Source of the DNA: an uncultured Sphingobacteriales bacterium
GTDB lineage: Bacteria > Bacteroidota > Bacteroidia > Chitinophagales > Chitinophagaceae
Length of the DNA: 53,251 nucleotides
Assembly: GCA_937991535.1 (NCBI GenBank)
Contig: CALKHN010000080.1
Span: 1 to 53,251, forward strand
Reading direction: 5' to 3'
Position 1 is the first letter of the stretch. Every line of letters starts with the position of its first letter. Under the pieces are notes generated by a model, which worked only from the letters and a program-made list of their open reading frames with translations, was not told the origin of the DNA and made no database searches. Position numbers and translations under genes: made by a program. Below, piece by piece: positions 33,528 to 42,457 of this stretch.

Positions 33528-35045
33528 CTAACCACCGTTCAATACCCGCCTTGCATCCTCATCTTCATACTGTGCTATCAGCGCATTAAGCTTTGATTTC
33601 AACTGCTGTGTAATTTTTTCATATTTTTTTTTGCCATAAAGGTTATGCATATCGCGGGGATCTTTCCGCAGATCATAGAGCTCCCAGCTATCCACTCTTT
33701 TGTAAAAGCAGATCAGCTTATATTTTTTTGTTTGCACACCGAAATGAGGCGACACGGAATGTTCACCATTTTCATAATAGTGGTAATACATCGCATCGCG
33801 GCCTTTGGTTTTACCGTTGAGCAAAGACAATATGGATTTTCCCTGTATCTCTTCCGGTATAGCCACACCGGCGGCGTCCAGACAGGTAGATGCAATATCA
33901 AGGTTCATTACGTACCCGTTTAATTTTATACCTGGTTTAATTACACCTGGGTACCGCATCATCATTGGCGTTCTGAATGATTCTTCGTACATGAAGCGTT
34001 TATCAAACCATCCATGTTCGCCCATATAAAATCCCTGGTCAGATAAATAAATTACTATGGTATTATCGGTCAATTGATGTTGATCCAGATAATCGAGCGT
34101 GCGTCCTATATTCCTGTCTAATGAGGCTGCCGTACTCAGGTAGTCTTTCATATAGCGCTGGTATTTCCATTCTGTTAGCGCTTTGCCCGAAAGGTTACGG
34201 GCTTTGAAATCTTCATAAATGGGTTGATAATATGCATCAAACCTGGCGCGCTGGACAGTATTCATCCTTTCAACGGCAGGTTCTTTATCACCGGGTGTCA
34301 GCATTTTCAGATCGTAACCCAATATCATGGTTTTGGCAATGGTCATATCCTGCACTTTTGCCGCCTCCCTGTTATCGTACGCGTCATAAAAATTTTCCGG
34401 GAAAGGGAAAGTGACATCATCAAACATGCCCATGTCAGTTGTATCGGGTATCCATGTACGATGGGTTGATTTGTGTCCGATTACCAGGCAGAAAGGTTTG
34501 CTGGTATCCCGCTGATCCAGCCAGGTTTCGGTTACATCCTCAACAATATTGGTAGCATATCCTTCTATTCTTTTCCTGCTGCCATCCATCATCAGCATTT
34601 CGGGGTTATAATAACTGCCCTGTCCCGGGAGTATTTGCCAAAAGTCAAAGCCCTGCGGCTGTGTTCCCAAATGATATTTGCCTATCCATGCGGTTTGATA
34701 TCCATTGGCCTGTAATTGTTTTACAAAAAGATCCTGCGCGGCATTGAAATTGGATGTCTCATTATCCTTAAACCCGTTTTTATGGCTGTATTTTCCCGTA
34801 AGCAAAACGGCTCTGCTTGGCCCGCAAATAGAATTGGTAACATAGGCCTTGTTGAACAGCACGCCTTCTTTTGCGATCCTGTCTATATTTGGAGTTTGCA
34901 TGAATTTGCTGCCATAAGCACTTATGGTTTGATAAGCATGATCATCGGAAAGAATGATAACGATGTTGGGACGTTTTGCCTTTGGCTGGGCGGTGAGTGC
35001 AGCACAGGCTGTAAAGAGGATGAGTGTTAGTGTAATTCTTTTCAT
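33528..35045 (-). CDS. Sulfatase, S1 family, exported
   Basis: A 505-residue enzyme with a signal peptide (1-20). The formylglycine motif is C74-G-P-S-R78, where Cys74 must be converted by a maturase. Metal-binding Asp residues are at SDDH (33-36) and in VIYLSDQGFYMGEHG. It removes sulfate esters from glycans. The overall shape is nearest to the N-acetylglucosamine-6-sulfatase/mucin-desulfating group, but specificity cannot be fixed. It is 14 bp downstream of the second sulfatase and 63 bp upstream of the fucosidase. No sulfatase maturase gene is in the window. Confidence 0.92.
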   Translation of the reverse strand: MKRITLTLILFTACAALTAQPKAKRPNIVIILSDDHAYQTISAYGSKFMQTPNIDRIAKEGVLFNKAYVTNSICGPSRAVLLTGKYSHKNGFKDNETSNFNAAQDLFVKQLQANGYQTAWIGKYHLGTQPQGFDFWQILPGQGSYYNPEMLMMDGSRKRIEGYATNIVEDVTETWLDQRDTSKPFCLVIGHKSTHRTWIPDTTDMGMFDDVTFPFPENFYDAYDNREAAKVQDMTIAKTMILGYDLKMLTPGDKEPAVERMNTVQRARFDAYYQPIYEDFKARNLSGKALTEWKYQRYMKDYLSTAASLDRNIGRTLDYLDQHQLTDNTIVIYLSDQGFYMGEHGWFDKRFMYEESFRTPMMMRYPGVIKPGIKLNGYVMNLDIASTCLDAAGVAIPEEIQGKSILSLLNGKTKGRDAMYYHYYENGEHSVSPHFGVQTKKYKLICFYKRVDSWELYDLRKDPRDMHNLYGKKKYEKITQQLKSKLNALIAQYEDEDARRVLNGG

Positions 35046-35059
35046 CCGTTTTCTTATTT

Positions 35060-36460
35060 TTATTTTTTAATGAAAGGAAAATTTTCATTTTCTGTATGCT
35101 CATTTTGCATGATCTTTTTTATGCGCTTTACTACGGCAGGTTTTTCAGCAGCAACATCTTTTGTTTCACCCGGATCGGTATCAAGGTTATACAATTGTAT
35201 AGCGCCGCCGGGTTCTTTCATAACGTTTAAGCGTACCCCTTTCCATTTGCCCATGCGAACGGCCTGCCTGCCACCATCTTCATGAAATTCCCAGTATAGA
35301 AATTCATGTTCCTTTTGTTTGCCTTTCGATGAAATTTCGGGTAGTAGTGAAATGCCATCCGTATGTGATGGGGCGGGTGCGCCGGCCAATGTGGCAAAGG
35401 TTGGCATAAAATCCCAAAAGGCGCCGGCAAAACCCGATACCTTACTTTTCTTAATAACAGCAGGCCAATAAGCAATCATAGGAATCCGTAAGCCGCCTTC
35501 GTACAAATCTCTTTTTATTCCCCTGAAACCACCGCTGCTGTTAAAGAATGCAGGATCATTGCCTCCTTCGCGATGAGGTCCGTTATCACTTGTGAAAACA
35601 ACAAGGGTGTTTTTTTCAATCCCCAGTTCTTTTAATTTTTCCATTACCTGTCCTACGTAAGTATCCAGCTTAGTTACCATTGCGGCATAAGCTGCATGCG
35701 GGTAGGCCTGTGGCTGGTAGCCTTTGCCATCCCATGCGGCATTTATGGGTTTAGCCTTTTCATTGAATTTTCTTTTATAGTATTCAAATGTGCTGTCGTC
35801 TTTTGGCAATTGCAAAGCCGCGTGGGGCAAAGTGTAAGAGAGGTATAGAAAAAAGGGCGATGACTTGTGTTCATCCATAAATGCAAGTGCTTCTTTTTGT
35901 ATAAGGTCCGGCGCGTAGTGTAGCTGACTGGCGGCTGTATTGGCATAATCAATTCTTGTATCATTGTTCCATAAGTGATCGGGAAAATAATTGTGCGACT
36001 GGCGCTGGCAGTTGTAGCCAAAAAAGCGATCAAAGCCCTGTTGATCGGGAGTGCCTGATGATCCGGGATAGCCTAATCCCCATTTGCCGAAATCGCCTGT
36101 AACATAACCTGCCTTTTTCAGCATTTCAGCCATGGTATATGCGGTATCAGGTAAGGGCAATTGTCCTTCGGGTTGAACTTCGGAATTGCCGCGAACAGGG
36201 GTATGGCCGGTATGCTGTCCCGTAAGTAAGGCAGAACGTGAAGGCGCACAAACAGACGTGCCTGCATAAAACTGGGTGAACCGTATTCCCCCTGCAGCCA
36301 GTTGATCTATATGGGGCGTTTCAATTCGTTTTTGACCATAACAGCCCAGGTCGCCATAACCCATATCATCAGCAAGTATAAAAACGATATTGGGTTTGGT
36401 TTGCGCAAAAGAGGCGAGCGATAACAAACAACAAAGAAAAAAAAAGGTAGTTCTTAACAT
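35060..36460 (-). CDS. Arylsulfatase, S1 family, exported
   Basis: A 466-residue enzyme with a signal peptide (1-20). The formylglycine motif is C71-A-P-S-R75. Metal-site residues are in ADDMGYGDLGCYG (30-42) and FTSDNGPHREGG. It matches arylsulfatase A-like members common in Bacteroidota polysaccharide-use loci. Its substrate is a sulfate ester on a glycan, and it probably works in sequence with the neighbouring sulfatase and fucosidase. It is 96 bp downstream of the DUF6528-like gene, and all four genes run on the minus strand. Confidence 0.92.
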   Translation of the reverse strand: MLRTTFFFLCCLLSLASFAQTKPNIVFILADDMGYGDLGCYGQKRIETPHIDQLAAGGIRFTQFYAGTSVCAPSRSALLTGQHTGHTPVRGNSEVQPEGQLPLPDTAYTMAEMLKKAGYVTGDFGKWGLGYPGSSGTPDQQGFDRFFGYNCQRQSHNYFPDHLWNNDTRIDYANTAASQLHYAPDLIQKEALAFMDEHKSSPFFLYLSYTLPHAALQLPKDDSTFEYYKRKFNEKAKPINAAWDGKGYQPQAYPHAAYAAMVTKLDTYVGQVMEKLKELGIEKNTLVVFTSDNGPHREGGNDPAFFNSSGGFRGIKRDLYEGGLRIPMIAYWPAVIKKSKVSGFAGAFWDFMPTFATLAGAPAPSHTDGISLLPEISSKGKQKEHEFLYWEFHEDGGRQAVRMGKWKGVRLNVMKEPGGAIQLYNLDTDPGETKDVAAEKPAVVKRIKKIMQNEHTENENFPFIKK

Positions 36461-36556
36461 AAGAGGCTATTTTTTGAATCACGCGTCACCGCAAGATACA
36501 AAACCATAAAATAGGATATGAAATGAGGTTGCCGGGTGTATGAAGCGAAACATCGT

Positions 36557-37462
36557 TTACAGTAACCATCTTGCTTTATATATTCTTAATCCCTGCTGTT
36601 TAAAAATGCTGTTGCCTTCCAGGTCAAGCACTTCATCGGTCCACCACTTTTCTTTGGGCCGGATAATGATCGTGGGATATCCTTCGGGTCCGGATGATAC
36701 ACTTTTTATATTTTTTCCGAAGTTGGTATCTGCCTTTATCGTTTTTCTGCTTTTCATATCTACCTTAAATATGAACGAGTGGGTGCTCAGCCACAGGAAG
36801 TTTTTACCATAAGCCCTGTACAGGTCATGCGCGCCGCTATCGGGCATGGCTGCAGCGTCAACTGCTATCAGCGATGGATTGTTTTTATTGTAATTGTATC
36901 TGTACGTTTTTAACTGGTCCCAGGAAACGGTATATAATCGTTTTTTATTTTTATCCCATACCAGGTTGTGCCCGTCGCGCAGGTAAAAGTCTTTACGAAC
37001 GGTTTGTTCAGGGTAATCCTTACCGGTAGTAACAAAAATACTCATGAAATTGCCCGTACTGGATGCACTCACAATATTTCCATCGGGCAGTCTTTCAACA
37101 GAATGCGTGTTGCCGCCGGCATAAGCATAAAACATTGTTTTCTTGTCGGATACGCGAACCAGCGCCATGCCTCCACCGGAAGCACAGGCAAGTATATATT
37201 TCCCACTCTCAAGCGGTTTCGCGTCGCTCATCGCTTCAAACCATTTGACGTGCTCCGGTTTAATATCGGGCCTAACAGCAGGGATCCATTCCCATACTAT
37301 TGCGGAGGATACTATATCGGCAATGGCTACGCGACTTTTAGATTGTTCTGCAAGTATGATATACTTTTTTCCCTTTTCGGGATGCCAGTTCGTTTGGGCA
37401 TTTGAATCATGCAGGAATACCGTGAGTAAAATGGCGCTGAATATGCTGATTGAATGCTTCAT
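36557..37462 (-). CDS. Exported beta-propeller-like protein (DUF6528-like)
   Basis: A 301-residue protein with a signal peptide (MKHSISIFSAILLTVFLHDSNAQ). Repeated short beta motifs such as KYILACASGGGMALVRVSDKK, VERLPDGNIVSASSTGN and HNLVWDKNKKRLYTVSWD look like propeller blades. It resembles the DUF6528 family. No catalytic residues are apparent. It starts the likely operon with two sulfatases and a fucosidase, so glycan binding or an unrecognised lyase or hydrolase role is possible. The frame is open to 37519, but the signal peptide fixes the ATG at 37462. Confidence 0.72.
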   Translation of the reverse strand: MKHSISIFSAILLTVFLHDSNAQTNWHPEKGKKYIILAEQSKSRVAIADIVSSAIVWEWIPAVRPDIKPEHVKWFEAMSDAKPLESGKYILACASGGGMALVRVSDKKTMFYAYAGGNTHSVERLPDGNIVSASSTGNFMSIFVTTGKDYPEQTVRKDFYLRDGHNLVWDKNKKRLYTVSWDQLKTYRYNYNKNNPSLIAVDAAAMPDSGAHDLYRAYGKNFLWLSTHSFIFKVDMKSRKTIKADTNFGKNIKSVSSGPEGYPTIIIRPKEKWWTDEVLDLEGNSIFKQQGLRIYKARWLL

Positions 37463-37592
37463 CTGAGATGTTTTTATTGCAAGCCTGTCTGCCGGCGGAA
37501 CGGCCAAAGAATTCCGCAAGGTGTACCGGGTTACCGAAAACTGATTGTTGTCAGGGCGTATACAGTTCAGTTAAAAGTGAATGATAGTCCGT

Positions 37593-38369
37593 TTAGCCAT
37601 CAGATAGTGTTATCCACACCGGGGCATGGTCGCTTGTTTTTTCCCAACCCCTTACATGGCGGTCAACGCCGGCGCCGGTGAGGCGGCTGCTGAGGTTTGG
37701 ACTGAGCAGGAAATGATCAATGCGTAAGCCTGCGTTGCGATCGTATGCATTGCGGAAATAATCCCAAAAAGTATAGATCTTCTCATCCGGATAAAGTTTT
37801 CGTAACGCATCTGTCCATCCCTGAGCTGCAAGGTTTTTAAAAGCGGCGCGAACTTCCGGTCGAAACAGCGCGTCATCTACCCAGCGTTCCGGTTTATATA
37901 CATCAAGTTCTGTTGGCATTACATTATAATCTCCTGTGAGTACCGTTGGCTTGCCCGATGCGAGGAGTCCGGCGGCGTGATGCGTTAAACGTTCAAACCA
38001 GCGCAACTTATAATCGAATTTTGGCCCCGGAGCAGGATTGCCGTTGGGCAGGTAAAGGCAACCCACAACAATACCGTTGATCACTGCTTCAATATAGCGG
38101 CTATGCAAATCTTCCGGGTCGCCCGGCAATGCACGGCATACTTCTTCTATTGGATGATTGCGCGACAGGATGGCAACACCGTTCCAGCTTTTTTGTCCAT
38201 GCCAGATCGCACTGTAACCTGCATCCCGTACGGACTGCTCCGGAAATTTTTCTTCCGGCGCTTTTAGCTCCTGAAGGCAAACCACATCTGGCATTGTTTC
38301 ACCCAGCCAGCGGAGCAGTACCGGCAGGCGCCCGTTTATGCCGTTAACATTGTAGGTGGCAATTTTCAT
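37593..38369 (-). CDS. xthA: Exodeoxyribonuclease III (AP endonuclease)
   Basis: A 258-residue Mg-dependent nuclease of the exonuclease III/APE1 family, acting in base-excision repair at abasic sites. Conserved blocks are MKIATYNVNGIN, CLQELKAPEEKFP (metal Glu), GDYNVMPTELDVY, the catalytic NAGLRIDHFLLSP, and the closing SDHAPVWI with the active-site Asp-His. Length is standard. It is 130 bp upstream of the sulfatase row on the same strand but functionally unrelated to it. Confidence 0.94.
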   Translation of the reverse strand: MKIATYNVNGINGRLPVLLRWLGETMPDVVCLQELKAPEEKFPEQSVRDAGYSAIWHGQKSWNGVAILSRNHPIEEVCRALPGDPEDLHSRYIEAVINGIVVGCLYLPNGNPAPGPKFDYKLRWFERLTHHAAGLLASGKPTVLTGDYNVMPTELDVYKPERWVDDALFRPEVRAAFKNLAAQGWTDALRKLYPDEKIYTFWDYFRNAYDRNAGLRIDHFLLSPNLSSRLTGAGVDRHVRGWEKTSDHAPVWITLSDG

Positions 38370-38573
38370 TGTAAAATATTCGTGTGGGATAAAGGTAATT
38401 TAAAAATCATCTTATCGTATACGGATTGCTTAAGCAGGTGCATTTAAAATATGTAGCTGGTTGGTAAACCTATTGAGTACATTTATTTTACAGAAAGATT
38501 CACACTAAGTCGCGCCGGGGCCTGTATAAGCGGCCAGGTGTGCAGCACGATGCGTCCCTGGCGATGAAAGTTT

Positions 38574-39560
38574 TTATTTGCCTAACATATTTCTCAAAGC
38601 TGCAAAGTCAACCGCTTTCTGTATGTTGGAAATATTTTCTTCAAATACCGGGTCGCCACTGGAGATTTTATATACCACTGTAAAAAATTGAGGAGCCGAT
38701 AGCGGTAAATTTTTACGATAGTAACTTAGATTTGGCTTTATGGCGATAAAAGAGCCTTTTGTTCCTTCTTCAACAAATTTTTCAAACCGCTCTTCGTCAT
38801 TCCACATACAAATAGCCGGCTGCTTCAATTTTTCTTCAGAACTTTTTAAATATTCATCAATATTGCTGATGAATTGCTCGTAATATTTTTTTTCGGAGGG
38901 ACTATTCCGGATATTCTTTTCCAGCCGGTTCTTCTGAATCAGCAAATATTCTTTTTGGCTTAGGTAGTAAAAAGGAAATGTATCGTTGTAGGTAATCAGC
39001 CATCTGTATTCTTTTATCTCACCGGGTCTGCCATGGTCTCCCACCACTTCCTCTCCCATAAAATAAGCACCGTCTTTTTTTACCGGCCGCGTGCGCAATT
39101 TCAGATAGCCTCTCATATCATCATTGGGAATATCTGAAGCATAGAGTGTGTTTAGCGAAAAGATCGCATTGGCAGCAATACTTACGGTAGTAGGTGTAGA
39201 AATATCAACATAATATTTTGATTTGTCGGCGCTGGAAGGGTCGCATAAATACCTGAGGATATACATTGAATAATAGTAGGGATCAGCTTTCCATATTTGG
39301 CCGGGGTTTGTGTATTTCCCATATACGGTAGTGTACAATACCTGGCAGCCAGTTGGTTTATAATTCGTGGATACCATTTTGTGAATGGTTGCATTTACCC
39401 CTTTTTCTTTTGAAAGGTCTGTAGTGTTTACATTGTTTACAGAACCCTGCACACCTGCCTTCCAGGCGCCCGGCTTTTGTAACAATTGTTCCCTGGTACA
39501 GTCTTGTGCAGATGCATAAGCGGAAAGAAGCAGGATCACTAATGTAGCTTTCATTTTCAT
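38574..39560 (-). CDS. Exported protein of unknown function, Chitinophagaceae type
   Basis: A 328-residue protein with a signal peptide (MKMKATLVILLLSAYASAQ) starting the mature chain at DCTREQLLQKPGAWKAG. I know of no function. Four cysteines (C21, C73, C106, C251) could pair. The C-terminal 100 residues are Lys/Glu-rich and helical. It is the third of several exported proteins on the minus strand between 38.5 and 44.7 kb. The 204 bp between it and xthA hold nothing I recognise. Confidence 0.72.
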   Translation of the reverse strand: MKMKATLVILLLSAYASAQDCTREQLLQKPGAWKAGVQGSVNNVNTTDLSKEKGVNATIHKMVSTNYKPTGCQVLYTTVYGKYTNPGQIWKADPYYYSMYILRYLCDPSSADKSKYYVDISTPTTVSIAANAIFSLNTLYASDIPNDDMRGYLKLRTRPVKKDGAYFMGEEVVGDHGRPGEIKEYRWLITYNDTFPFYYLSQKEYLLIQKNRLEKNIRNSPSEKKYYEQFISNIDEYLKSSEEKLKQPAICMWNDEERFEKFVEEGTKGSFIAIKPNLSYYRKNLPLSAPQFFTVVYKISSGDPVFEENISNIQKAVDFAALRNMLGK

Positions 39561-39596
39561 GGATGTTTTTTGAGCTTTTATTATTACCTAAAAAAA

Positions 39597-39855
39597 TTAT
39601 TTTTCTTTCCCGAATCCGGTAAACTTAAAAGTTTGTATGAACGTATTTCTGTCAGGTGTTATGCATTCGAGCCAGCCGGATGAACCTTTCCTGAATAGAG
39701 CCACAAAAACCGCTTTGCCGGTTTCATTATCCGTGCATTACTTCTTTTGTTCATCCCTTTGGTGGGGTGCAGGTAACCAGGTCGTAGGTTTGTTTTTGCC
39801 CAAATGAAGTTCCCGAAGCCATCATGAATATGTAAATGATGAGTATTATTTTCAT
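39597..39855 (-). pseudogene. Pseudogene of a small exported protein
   Basis: Reading leftwards from the ATG at 39855 gives a signal peptide, MKIILIIYIFMMASGTSFGQ, then KQTYDLVTCTPPKG and a TGA where homologues known to me have Trp (TPPKGW). After a few more codons the reading shifts by one frame and continues TDNETGKAVFVALFRKGSS, GWLECITPDRN and TFIQTFKFTGFGKEK to a TAA at 39597. One nonsense change plus a frameshift thus break a once intact gene. The YDLVTYTPPKGW start is common in short exported Bacteroidota proteins of unknown function. Confidence 0.65.
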
Positions 39856-39928
39856 TGTACTTGTTTGTAACATAAAAATACTTATTCGGGTGAGCGCGGG
39901 GCATCCTGTAAAAACAGGATTTTTATTG

Positions 39929-42304
39929 TTACCTTATATTACTCACGGAATTTTTTGCCGTATCGTGTTTGGTTTTTAAGATGGATTTCACCGGAACTTC
40001 TTTCCCGTTGATCGTTGCTGTACCGTAGCTCACAAATAAGCCATCATTAATTTCTGTCAGGAAAGAACGTTTTGTCATTCCTTTGAAGCCTTTGCCTTCT
40101 CCGGCCTGAGTTACTTTGCCTTCCTTATCCAATTGTACTTCATCTTTAATTTGAGCGGTTACATCTGTTTCAAAAACGCCGTCTCCATCGGTATCCGCAT
40201 CCACTGAAACACTTACCAGCCTGTTGTTTCTATTGCTTCCTGTGGTACTCAAATCCTGTGCAAAAAGTTTTTGCAGGGCTTTATTTTCATTGGAATTATT
40301 TTGAGTCCGATGTTCCAATTCATCACCAGTATTGATGTTCATACGGGCATCAAACGAATAGGGAATGTTTGCGGTGATTTTGTATGACCCTTTTTCCAAA
40401 CCTGCAAATTCAAACTTTCCATCTTCACCGGTTTGAATGGTTTTCATTTGGCCACCGGGATTCCTGCCTCCTTTCACAACAATGCCACCTATGGGGTTGC
40501 CTGCCATACGCTGCTGAGGCGTTGTGGCAGTTATCTTTTCCTTTTTCTCCGGATCCCATCCGCGCACAATCACTTTTGTTTTTTGAAAATTTCCTTCGCC
40601 GAACTGTGTGCCCACAGTAAGCATCATCCTTGCGTTGCCGGCTTTCATTTGTCCGGAAATATTGTGCTTCCCTTCTGTTATGACATTGACCTCATAATTT
40701 TTTTGTATCACCCCATTGCCTGAAATCCACACATCGTATTCGCCGGCCGGCACATTCGCAAACCAAAAATTACCGCAGGAATCCGTTCTTGTTTCTGCAA
40801 TGGGCTTATCGCTGCCGGGATTCGTGAGTACCACCAGGAAATGACCCGTCTTGCCACAAATCTGTTCCGCTCCGCCTCCACCTATTCTTTGACTATACAA
40901 TGGGTTACTGCCGGATTGGCCGTTGCCTTCATATAATGGGTTTTCGCCCTGCATACTATTGCTTTCATACAATGGATTCTCTCCTTTAATGCTACTGCCT
41001 TCGTACATCGGGTTGCTGCCCGCCGTGCCCTTGCCTTCAAATAACGGATTCATTATCGTTCCATTTGAATCTGCCACAGCTCCGTATATTGGCGCCACAG
41101 TGATACCGCAGTTTGTACATGATTCACTCTTTTCTTCTGCAAAGAGTTTTTCCGGCCGCCGGCCATTTTGTGAACTGTACAATGTGGCGAGTACAAGTTC
41201 TTCAGAAGGTGGCGTTCTCAACCTTCTCCTATGATCATCATGATCTTTTTTTACTTTGAATGCTGTTGCATTCGTAACTATATTTTCCGGGTTTGCGCTA
41301 CTCCAAAAAACAGTTCCATAAACAATTCCGTCGGCAATGTTTTTCGGTGATTGAAAAGGCGACTGATTATGCGACTTTGTTTGATTCGCATATTTTATTG
41401 CATCCTCCGAGCAGGCAAAAGTCATTTGTGATGTGCTGCCATCCGCATGGGTTGTATTCAATATAACCGGACCGCAATTGTCTGGCGACGCAGATTGTTT
41501 ATTTCCATAATGGGGCTGGCCAATTTGTTTCCTGCTTCGTGCTGGCAAATGATTTGCTGATTCCTTTTTGCTTCCGAATGTTTTTATAATTCCAATTCCC
41601 GCAATCATCGTTTTTACATTTCGCCTCACCTGCATGGGTACATCATAGCCCGAAAACTTATCAAGAATGCGGATAGAAGTGGCTGTTTGCAGGTAATCGC
41701 CATTAATGAAAAAATGGGTGAAGCGGCCGATAGGATAATTCAGGCTGATACTTCCTGAAAAACCGGGCTGGAAATCTTTATCACCATTATCAAACCCATA
41801 CAAAGTCCGGTCAGCTCCCTGCTGCGTAATCTTTACCGAACCCGGATTGTTCAGGAACAATCCACCATGCAAATCAGCATTGATAAATAGTTTGCGGCCA
41901 AACCTGAAGGAGGGTCCAAAAAGTAAATAACTGTTCAAAGGATTTGATGTGGCTATCTGCAAACCGTCCGGCGAAACATTTCTTTCTGCAATAAATTTAT
42001 TGATGGCATTGTTGCTGATGTTTCCGGAAGCAAATCCTGTAGTAAGCCCCAAACCCAGTTTGCCAAAATAATACCGGCCAAACATTTTCGTAGCCATGCT
42101 ATTGCCGCGGAACAAAGCGCTTTCATCATTTTTAACTCCAAACGACGCTCCGGTACTGAAACCGGTTGACCATTCATCTGAATATTCCAGGCCATTATCC
42201 GGATTAGATTTAAGCACGTTAGGAGTTTGAACTTGCTGCCCATCGGCAACCGAAGCAAAAAGAATAAAAGAAAAGAAGAGAATGGTTCCGGTAAATTTCT
42301 TCAT
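39929..42304 (-). CDS. Large exported protein: barrel-like N-terminus, 12-residue repeats, two Ig-like carboxypeptidase-regulatory-type domains
   Basis: A 791-residue protein with a signal peptide (1-22). Residues about 40-240 form strands typical of an outer-membrane barrel (GKLGLGLTTGFASG, GFSGSISLNYPIGRF). Residues 419-472 are four and a half copies of a 12-residue unit of the form NP[LM][YF]EG. A first beta-sandwich domain (about 480-570, TRTDSCGNFWFANVPAGEYDVWISG) and a second (about 600-670, TGEDGKFEFAGLEKGSYKIT) are of the carboxypeptidase regulatory-like type. The C-terminus is a Lys/Thr-rich tail. Function unknown. It could bind a surface ligand. It is 153 bp downstream of the TPR protein gene on the same strand. 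Confidence 0.75.
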   Translation of the reverse strand: MKKFTGTILFFSFILFASVADGQQVQTPNVLKSNPDNGLEYSDEWSTGFSTGASFGVKNDESALFRGNSMATKMFGRYYFGKLGLGLTTGFASGNISNNAINKFIAERNVSPDGLQIATSNPLNSYLLFGPSFRFGRKLFINADLHGGLFLNNPGSVKITQQGADRTLYGFDNGDKDFQPGFSGSISLNYPIGRFTHFFINGDYLQTATSIRILDKFSGYDVPMQVRRNVKTMIAGIGIIKTFGSKKESANHLPARSRKQIGQPHYGNKQSASPDNCGPVILNTTHADGSTSQMTFACSEDAIKYANQTKSHNQSPFQSPKNIADGIVYGTVFWSSANPENIVTNATAFKVKKDHDDHRRRLRTPPSEELVLATLYSSQNGRRPEKLFAEEKSESCTNCGITVAPIYGAVADSNGTIMNPLFEGKGTAGSNPMYEGSSIKGENPLYESNSMQGENPLYEGNGQSGSNPLYSQRIGGGGAEQICGKTGHFLVVLTNPGSDKPIAETRTDSCGNFWFANVPAGEYDVWISGNGVIQKNYEVNVITEGKHNISGQMKAGNARMMLTVGTQFGEGNFQKTKVIVRGWDPEKKEKITATTPQQRMAGNPIGGIVVKGGRNPGGQMKTIQTGEDGKFEFAGLEKGSYKITANIPYSFDARMNINTGDELEHRTQNNSNENKALQKLFAQDLSTTGSNRNNRLVSVSVDADTDGDGVFETDVTAQIKDEVQLDKEGKVTQAGEGKGFKGMTKRSFLTEINDGLFVSYGTATINGKEVPVKSILKTKHDTAKNSVSNIR
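40889..41050 (-). repeat. 36-bp tandem repeats coding for 12-residue NP[LM][YF]E units
   Basis: Four 36-bp units (40907-41050) and half of a fifth encode NPLFEGKGTAGS, NPMYEGSSIKGE, NPLYESNSMQGE, NPLYEGNGQSGS and NPLYSQ. The spacing is exactly 12 residues while the nucleotide copies have diverged, so the array is old and kept in frame. Confidence 0.85.
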
Positions 42305-42457
42305 TGGAATTGTTTAATAACACTATATAATATCTCGTGGATACCAATGAAGTAACGAATCTTTTATAGATATTATTTTAAAACAGATGCAATTGACTGG
42401 TAAGAAATTATTGCATAGCCTTGCCCCCGTTTTTAAACAGCCAGAGCAACTCATTTA

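Noticed and set aside
39659..39904. An 81-codon minus-strand open frame
   Set aside because: Reads out of frame over a decayed exported-protein gene; its content is not protein-like.
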